Positions 58,617-64,000 of a stretch of DNA of 64,000 bases are shown one piece after another. The translations under genes and the position numbers were made by a program. Origin of the DNA: SMBSF63 sp034003545 (GTDB lineage: Bacteria > Chloroflexota > Anaerolineae > Anaerolineales > Anaerolineaceae); NCBI GenBank assembly GCA_964447155.1, contig CAYURM010000001.1, forward strand, positions 310,001-374,000, written 5' to 3'. Each line of letters starts with the position of its first letter. Within the stretch, counting starts at the first letter, position 1. The notes under the pieces were generated by a model. The model was not told where the DNA came from. It was given only the letters and a program-made list of their open reading frames with translations, and made no database searches.

Positions 58617-59581
58617 GAGCGCACCTCGCTATATGAATAAACATCAGCAAACAAGTCTTCCGGTTCCGGCTCGGGACTGTTCTCGGCAAATTCGATCGCC
58701 GCCAAAACATCATCCATCGCCTCTTCATCAATCTTGTTCAATTTTTCTTTGGTTGCCCATTCTTTTTCGATAATTTTCGCGCGGGCAATCCCAATCGGAT
58801 CATTTTCCTGGTATTCATGGATCTCCTCTGAGTCGCGGTAACGTTCGGGGTCTCCCATTGAATGGCCGCGGAAACGATAGGTCTGCGCCTCCAGGAACTG
58901 CGGGCCGCTGCCCTCCCGGATCTCTTTGAGCATTCGGGCAGCTGTATCATGCATCTCAAACAAATCCATGCCGTCGGCCTGTTCGGTTTTGATGTCATAG
59001 CTGCATGCCTTCTGGTACATCTCCACCGCCGAAGCGCGCTCCACCGCCGTCCCCATGCCGTAGCGGTTGTTTTCCACCACCCACAGCACCGGCAGATTCC
59101 ACACTTTGGAAAGATTCAAAGCCTCATGGAAAAAGCCGATATTGGTTGATCCGTCACCAAACATGGCAATGGTGACCGCATCCTTCTTCTCATACTGATC
59201 CGCCAGGGCCATCCCCGCTGCCAGGGGCAAATGCGCCCCGACAATCGCGTGTCCGCCCCAGAAGTTCTTGCTCACATCCGCCATGTGCATCGATCCGCCC
59301 TTACCACGAGAAATGCCAGTGGCCTTGCCCAGCAGTTCAGCCATCACCTTCTTGGCTGGAATGCCGACGTTAATTGCCACCCCATGGTCACGGTAAGCGG
59401 TAATCACACGATCCTGCGGCTTGCGGGCTGAAATCAACCCGGTGCTGACCGCCTCCTGTCCAATGTACAGATGCAAAAAGCCGCCAATCTTACCGTCCTG
59501 GTAAAGAATGGCCGCTTTTTCCTCCAGAATGCGGATCGTCACCATCTGGCGATACAGATCCAAACTCTGCTTTTTATTCAT
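58613..59581 (-). CDS. pdhA: 2-oxoacid dehydrogenase E1 component, alpha subunit
   Basis: 322 aa. The thiamine diphosphate motif is GDGSTNIGFFHEALNLSKVWNLPVLWVVENN, of which GDGS and the final N-N are the metal ligands. The regulatory-loop region YRFRGHSMGDPERYR is intact. AAAGGAG precedes ATG 59581. It is the first gene of the operon pdhA-pdhB-pdhC; no E3 (lipoamide dehydrogenase) gene follows, so E3 must come from elsewhere in the genome. Confidence 0.94.
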   Translation of the reverse strand: MNKKQSLDLYRQMVTIRILEEKAAILYQDGKIGGFLHLYIGQEAVSTGLISARKPQDRVITAYRDHGVAINVGIPAKKVMAELLGKATGISRGKGGSMHMADVSKNFWGGHAIVGAHLPLAAGMALADQYEKKDAVTIAMFGDGSTNIGFFHEALNLSKVWNLPVLWVVENNRYGMGTAVERASAVEMYQKACSYDIKTEQADGMDLFEMHDTAARMLKEIREGSGPQFLEAQTYRFRGHSMGDPERYRDSEEIHEYQENDPIGIARAKIIEKEWATKEKLNKIDEEAMDDVLAAIEFAENSPEPEPEDLFADVYSYSEVRS

Positions 59582-59959
59582 ATTGAAGCGCTCCTTTCAC
59601 TTACTTTTCAAAAAAAATTATTTACTGTATTTAATTATAGTATAGTAATACTTTTAATATTTTTTTATACGACAAATTATATCTTATTATTCATAAATAA
59701 TAAAGCCAGATGGGTGTTTTCCTATAAATCGTTAAGAAATATCAGGCTTTTAGCGGCACGGCAAACCCCAAAACCAGGAGCATCTGGCGCTGGTCCTGTT
59801 GTATTGCAAGCTAACCGCTTGAATAGGTAAGAACAGGCCGGTTAAACCGTTCCTGCGATACGAGAACAACGAAATGGATTACCATTCAGTATCATTGGGT
59901 ACCCGCAGCGTACTCCCGTATTCGACATACCGGCGGTATGGGGTATGTCGAATATAAGA
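59582..59959. other. AT-rich intergenic stretch with a palindrome
   Basis: It carries the AT-rich upstream region of pdhA (59600-59700) and a perfect 13-bp inverted repeat TATTCGACATACC / GGTATGTCGAATA (59919-59931 with 59942-59954). No gene is visible. Confidence 0.6.
59919..59954. repeat. 13-bp inverted repeat
   Basis: Perfect arms with a 10-base loop that itself contains a partial GGTATG repeat. It directly precedes the ppdK terminator. It may be an operator or a dispersed palindrome. Confidence 0.55.
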
Positions 59960-59991
59960 AACAGGGCTGTCCGTAACCGGACAGCCCTGTT
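59960..59991. terminator. Terminator after ppdK
   Basis: A 14-bp stem AACAGGGCTGTCCG / CGGACAGCCCTGTT (59960-59973 with 59978-59991). It lies 29 bases after the ppdK stop; plus-strand T-run ATTTTTTC follows, and the minus-strand side continues TTCTTATATT. Confidence 0.8.
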
Positions 59992-60019
59992 ATTTTTTCT
60001 GAAACCCGTGAAATCTCTC

Positions 60020-62767
60020 CTACTTACCGAAGTGTCTCAGTGCCGAATGGGCAGCTGCCAGGCGCGCCACAGGCACACGATACGGGGAACAGCTCACGTA
60101 GTTATTCCCCACCCGGTGGCAGAAATCAATGGAGGCTGGATCACCGCCGTGCTCACCGCAAATCCCAACCTCCAGGTCGGGGCGGGTCTTGCGGCCATCG
60201 CGGATGGAGATTTCCATCAAACGGCCTACACCTTCCTGATCCAAAGTCTGGAAAGGATTCTGCGGCAAAATGCCCTCTTCCACATACTGCGCCAGGAACG
60301 CGCGCTCAGCATCATCACGGCTGTACCCAAACGTCATCTGGGTCAGGTCATTGGTACCAAACGAGAAGAATTCGGCTAGTTCAGCAATCTCGTCTGAGGT
60401 CAAAGCAGCCCGCGGAATCTCAAGCATCGTACCAAATTTATAGCTGAAATCCCCGCCTTTTTCCTTCATCACCTGCTTGGCAATTTTTTCCAAACGCGGC
60501 TGGATGTATTTCAACTCATTCACATGACCGGTCAACGGGATCATCACTTCCGGCTTGACGACCTTGCCCCGCTTGGCCACATTGGCGGCCGCTTCAAAGA
60601 TCGCGCGTACCTGCATTTCCACAATTTGGGGCATGGCGATGCTCAAGCGAATACCACGCAAGCCCATCATTGGATTCGATTCATGGTGGGAGCGAACGGT
60701 CGACAGCAGTGCTTCTTTCTCCGCCAGGCCTTCCTTGATACCTTTCACCCGCATGGTAATCACTTCTTCGAGCAGTTCTTCCTCGTCGGGCAGGAACTCA
60801 TGCAGCGGCGGGTCCACCAGCCGAATGATCACCGGCAGGCCATCCATCGCATCAAAAATATCTTCAAAGTCAGCCCGCTGGAAAGGCAGCAATTGATCCA
60901 AATAGCGTTTGCGTTCTTCGGGAGTATTGGACAGGATCATATCCTGCATGATCGGCAGACGCTCGTCTTCAAAGAACATGTGCTCGGTGCGCACCAGGCC
61001 GATTCCTTTGGCGCCATACGCGCGGGCGCGTTTGGCATCGCTGCCGCGGTCACCGTTCGCCCAGACTTGCAACCCAGTGGTCGGCCAGCCTTCAGGGAAC
61101 TTGCGGGTGCCGGGACGGGTACAAATTTCGTCTGCCCAGGTCAGCAGAGTCATTAATTCAACCTGTTCTTCCAAAGCAGGCTCAATTACATCCAATTTGC
61201 CCTGGAAAGCTTCGCCGGTCGTACCGTCGATCGAAATCCAGTCGCCTTCTTTGATCACCACATCATCAACCTTCATCTGACGCTTGTTGAGGTCAATTCG
61301 CACCATCGAAGCGCCCACCACGCAGGGCACCCCAAACTGGCGGGCTACCACGGCGGCATGGGAGGTTGCGCCGCCTTCGCTGGTCAAAATACCATTGGAA
61401 GCCAGCATGCCGTGTACATCATCCGGCTTGGTGAACGGGCGTACCATGATCACTTGCTGCTTTTCTTCCTTGTTCATCCGCTCGGCGGTGTCGGCATCAA
61501 AATAAACCCGACCGATGGCCGCGCCGGGGGAAGCATTCACGCCGGTGGCAAACATGCGATTTTCTTCGCGTGCTTTCTGCATGGCCGGCAGATCAAACTG
61601 CGGGTGCAAGAGTGCATCAACCTGCTCCGGAGTTACCCGCAGCACAGCTTCGTCTTTGCTGATCATCCCTTCATTCACCATATCAACAGCGATCTTGATG
61701 GCGGCAGCAGCGGTACGCTTCCCGTTACGGGTCTGAAGCATCCACAGTCGGCCATTTTCAATCGTAAATTCGACATCCTGCATATCATGATAATGTTTTT
61801 CAAGCTTGGCAGTGATATCCATGAACTGTGCATACGCTTCGGGCAAGTCGTTCTTCATGTTGATGATCTTGCTGGCGTTGCGGATACCGGCAACCACATC
61901 TTCACCCTGGGCGTTCAGCAGATATTCTCCCATCATCTCTGCTGCACCCGTGGCAGGGTTACGGGTAAAGGCCACACCTGTACCTGAGTTATCGCCCGTA
62001 TTGCCAAACACCATAGTCTGGATGTTGACAGCCGTACCCAGGTCATGGGCAATGTCGGCGGCGTTGCGATAGTCAATGGCACGCTTGCCATTCCAGGACC
62101 GGAACACAGCCTCGGTAGCCAGGCGCAGTTGCTCAATCGGGTCCTGCGGGAAGGGGAAACCTTTGGCTTCCTGCACCACAGCTTTCAATTGTTCGGTCAG
62201 TTTTTTCAGGTCTTCGGCCGTCAGAGCAGTGTCTTCGGTAATCCCCTTGGCTTCTTTCATCGCATCGAGCTTCTCTTCAAACAGCTCGTCCTTAATATCC
62301 AAAACTACGGAACCAAACATGGAGATCAAACGGCGGTAAGAGTCATACACAAATCGTTCGTTTTCGGTCAGCTCCACCATGCTTTTAGCGGTCTCATCGT
62401 TCAAACCAATGTTCAGCACAGTATCCATCATGCCAGGCATGGACATCTTCGCGCCAGAGCGGCAGGAAACCAGCAGCGGCGATTTGGGGTCCCCGAACTT
62501 CTTGCCCGTCTGTTTCTCAACGTCTTTCAATGCTGCCAATTCCTGCTCCCACATGCCGTCGGGGAAGTGGTTGCCTGCTGCCAGGAAGGCATTGCAAGCT
62601 TCGGTGGTCACCGTGAAACCGGGAGGAACCGGAACCCCAATGCGCGTCATTTCCGCAAGGTTAGCGCCTTTGCCGCCCAACAGACCGCGTACGCCTTCCC
62701 AATCTCCGGCATACTTTTCAGCCTGATCAACTTCATGGAATAAATAAACCCATTTCTTTTCAGCCAT
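60020..62767 (-). CDS. ppdK: Pyruvate, phosphate dikinase
   Basis: 915 aa, a little longer than the usual ~880. It interconverts pyruvate + ATP + phosphate and phosphoenolpyruvate + AMP + pyrophosphate. The N-terminal ATP-grasp region has LLGGKGANLAEMTRIGVPVP and SCRSGAKMSMPGMMDTVLNI; the swivelling phosphohistidine domain has GGATSHAAVVARQFG; the C-terminal PEP-binding barrel has RTEHMFF and VGICGEHGGDP with the catalytic cysteine. Start ATG 62767 with AGGAG upstream. Next to the PDH operon it suggests glycolysis/pyruvate metabolism that can run on pyrophosphate. Both directions are possible. Confidence 0.96.
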   Translation of the reverse strand: MAEKKWVYLFHEVDQAEKYAGDWEGVRGLLGGKGANLAEMTRIGVPVPPGFTVTTEACNAFLAAGNHFPDGMWEQELAALKDVEKQTGKKFGDPKSPLLVSCRSGAKMSMPGMMDTVLNIGLNDETAKSMVELTENERFVYDSYRRLISMFGSVVLDIKDELFEEKLDAMKEAKGITEDTALTAEDLKKLTEQLKAVVQEAKGFPFPQDPIEQLRLATEAVFRSWNGKRAIDYRNAADIAHDLGTAVNIQTMVFGNTGDNSGTGVAFTRNPATGAAEMMGEYLLNAQGEDVVAGIRNASKIINMKNDLPEAYAQFMDITAKLEKHYHDMQDVEFTIENGRLWMLQTRNGKRTAAAAIKIAVDMVNEGMISKDEAVLRVTPEQVDALLHPQFDLPAMQKAREENRMFATGVNASPGAAIGRVYFDADTAERMNKEEKQQVIMVRPFTKPDDVHGMLASNGILTSEGGATSHAAVVARQFGVPCVVGASMVRIDLNKRQMKVDDVVIKEGDWISIDGTTGEAFQGKLDVIEPALEEQVELMTLLTWADEICTRPGTRKFPEGWPTTGLQVWANGDRGSDAKRARAYGAKGIGLVRTEHMFFEDERLPIMQDMILSNTPEERKRYLDQLLPFQRADFEDIFDAMDGLPVIIRLVDPPLHEFLPDEEELLEEVITMRVKGIKEGLAEKEALLSTVRSHHESNPMMGLRGIRLSIAMPQIVEMQVRAIFEAAANVAKRGKVVKPEVMIPLTGHVNELKYIQPRLEKIAKQVMKEKGGDFSYKFGTMLEIPRAALTSDEIAELAEFFSFGTNDLTQMTFGYSRDDAERAFLAQYVEEGILPQNPFQTLDQEGVGRLMEISIRDGRKTRPDLEVGICGEHGGDPASIDFCHRVGNNYVSCSPYRVPVARLAAAHSALRHFGK

Positions 62768-63011
62768 CTTTCACTCCTGATCATAAATATTTAGTTTGCA
62801 AGTCCAGCTATTCAGTACCTGAACTATTTCACGTAAGTCCCAATTTTCAATTTTATCATATCCATCGCGTTTTCGAAAGCGAAAACAGCAGGCAATTGTT
62901 CATACAACTGCCGTAAATTTTTTGTTAATCAAGTGCAAGGTAATAACATGCAAAAATCGGGCATAATATAACCACCAAAAAAACGACGAAAAAGAGGAAA
63001 ACTGACGAAAA

Positions 63012-63431
63012 ATGCAAATCCTGATCATTGATGACGACCCTGCTTCAACGGACTTGTTCACCCTTATGCTGCAACAGTCCATTGTCGCCGAGGTCATTAC
63101 AGCGAATTCAAGCAGCGAGGGGATTGCACTGTCAAGAAAATATCAACCGGACCTGATCATCCTCAATTTGATGATGCCGGTCATGAACGGGATTGAAGTG
63201 TGCCGGGAAATCCGCCAATTCTATCACCGCCCTATTCTGGCGCTGTCCGCCATCCACCAACCTGAATGGATTGCCAGCGCCCTGGACGCCGGCGCCGATG
63301 ACTGCCTCTGCAAGCCCGTCGGTCGCAGCATGCTGACGACCCGTATTGCCGGCCTGCTGCGACGTTCTTCAAAATGCAGCGAGCCGCATGATTTCACTTC
63401 CGCCCCTACCTTTACCACCAGTAATTTATAG
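63012..63431 (+). CDS. Stand-alone receiver-domain protein with Asp-to-Asn phosphosite
   Basis: 139 aa CheY-like fold without output domain. The acidic pair is D7-D8-D9 (IIDDDPAS) and the conserved lysine is K101 (CLCKPVG), but the usual phosphoacceptor aspartate is N52 (LIILNLMMPVMNG). It therefore cannot be phosphorylated at the normal site and may act as a constitutive or binding-only receiver. The short C-terminus lacks any DNA-binding domain. It is divergent from ppdK, with no kinase nearby. Confidence 0.85.
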   Translation: MQILIIDDDPASTDLFTLMLQQSIVAEVITANSSSEGIALSRKYQPDLIILNLMMPVMNGIEVCREIRQFYHRPILALSAIHQPEWIASALDAGADDCLCKPVGRSMLTTRIAGLLRRSSKCSEPHDFTSAPTFTTSNL

Positions 63432-63444
63432 TAGAATTCACTCA

Positions 63445-63490
63445 TACCTGAATAAACCGTGCATGGCTTAATCCACGGTTTATTCAGGTA
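63445..63490. terminator. Long hairpin after the receiver gene
   Basis: A 17-bp perfect inverted repeat TACCTGAATAAACCGTG / CACGGTTTATTCAGGTA (63445-63461 with 63474-63490). It has no clear T-tract; a terminator is likely but a palindromic repeat is possible. Confidence 0.6.
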
Positions 63491-63728
63491 TCGGGATGCG
63501 CAAACCCGCAAGATCTGGATTCAAACTGCATACACGAAACAACCGGGATTGCGGCCGTTGTCGTACCGGCTTTAGTCGTTACAGAAACCCGGTGAACATA
63601 TGAAGTGTCGAATTCATTCGTACTCCATATCTACAATTCAGGTTCATCACAAAAGAGGCGGTACCCATTGTTGCCAGCATTCCATAAAATGACAAGCTGC
63701 CATTCTTCACAACTCAAGGAGATGATTC

Positions 63729-64000
63729 ATGCGTGAATTCTTGAACAAGGTATGGGACATCAAAGTTCCCCTGCTGATCTTGTGCGTCGCTCTACTTGTC
63801 GGAATAGGCATATCTTTCCTCATCCCGCAGCCGGTAGTGGGCGTGATCACCCTCAACGACGCCATCTATGACTATAGCGCACAGTATCTGATTGAACAGA
63901 TCGTGTATGCCGAGCAATCGCCGGAAGTCATGGCCGTCGTCCTGGTAATGAACAGCCCCGGCGGCACAGTGGTTGATACCGAAGCGGTCTACCTGGAATT
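63729..64000 (+). CDS. sppA: Signal peptide peptidase SppA-like, N-terminal part
   Basis: Only the first ~90 codons lie in the window; the frame is open at the right edge. One N-terminal membrane helix (~12-34) is followed by VVGVITLNDAIYD and the oxyanion-type strand VVLVMNSPGGTVVDTEA, typical of S49 serine peptidases that cleave leftover signal peptides in the membrane. AAGGAG lies upstream of ATG 63729. The Ser-Lys catalytic pair is beyond the window. Confidence 0.8.
   Translation, partial: MREFLNKVWDIKVPLLILCVALLVGIGISFLIPQPVVGVITLNDAIYDYSAQYLIEQIVYAEQSPEVMAVVLVMNSPGGTVVDTEAVYLE

Overview
The window looks like a contig from a Chloroflexota bacterium, most likely class Anaerolineae and probably metagenome-assembled (there is a 100-N scaffold gap inside a repeat). 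This is an inference from gene content: NBR1-type Ig lipoproteins, a very long GAF-rich sensor kinase with PDZ and membrane segments, paired AI-2E permeases, TrpB2-type tryptophan synthase beta, a TtuB/TtuA tRNA-thiolation pair, many Thr/Pro-rich lipoprotein stalks, and several apparently leaderless promoters. Base composition is moderate to GC-rich except for an AT-rich polysaccharide island.

Layout. 0-4.1 kb: tail of an opine-dehydrogenase-like gene, then a Trp-specific T-box leader driving trpS-trpB2. 4.1-9.4 kb (minus): a FIST-domain protein with a 1344-aa sensor histidine kinase. 9.5-18.3 kb: a degenerate DNA-methylase-like protein, a class A PBP and an (alpha/alpha)6 glycosidase. 18.3-18.7 kb: repeat array with the assembly gap. 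18.8-22.9 kb: DUF4013 membrane protein, AMMECR1 protein, amidase, a small unknown, and a thioredoxin-TPR protein. 22.9-30.7 kb (minus): ACP plus fatty-acyl-AMP-ligase-like enzyme, PGI/PMI, NBR1 lipoprotein, a small duplicated protein, two AI-2E permeases and an FHA protein. 30.8-32 kb: ttuB-ttuA. 32.1-34.8 kb (minus): glnA and metF. 35-37.7 kb: recA, an NBR1 lipoprotein and a C39-like lipoprotein. 38.4-41.8 kb (minus): ahcY, a PfkB kinase and mtnA, which recycle the by-products of S-adenosylmethionine. 42-49.2 kb: membrane protein, 13-repeat lipoprotein, anchored unknown, lytic transglycosylase. 49.4-56 kb: 2H phosphoesterase and an AT-rich polysaccharide island (GT4, sugar O-methyltransferase, flippase, GT-B-like transferase) with IS debris. 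56.3-62.8 kb (minus): pdhA-pdhB-pdhC without E3, then ppdK. 63-64 kb: an atypical receiver protein and the start of sppA.

The most notable find is a glmS-class self-cleaving ribozyme on the minus strand in the 5' leader of glnA (glutamine synthetase) rather than glmS. It has its own promoter, all the core conserved blocks in order, the P3.1 pseudoknot, a 45-nt structured insertion, and a terminator-like hairpin between it and the glnA ribosome binding site. This suggests that glucosamine-6-phosphate, a product made from glutamine, represses glutamine synthesis. Other regulatory finds are a REP-like hairpin inserted in the Trp T-box leader, structured leaders before mtnA and metF, a LexA-like box inside the recA promoter, and four promoters placed so that transcription starts at or next to the ATG.
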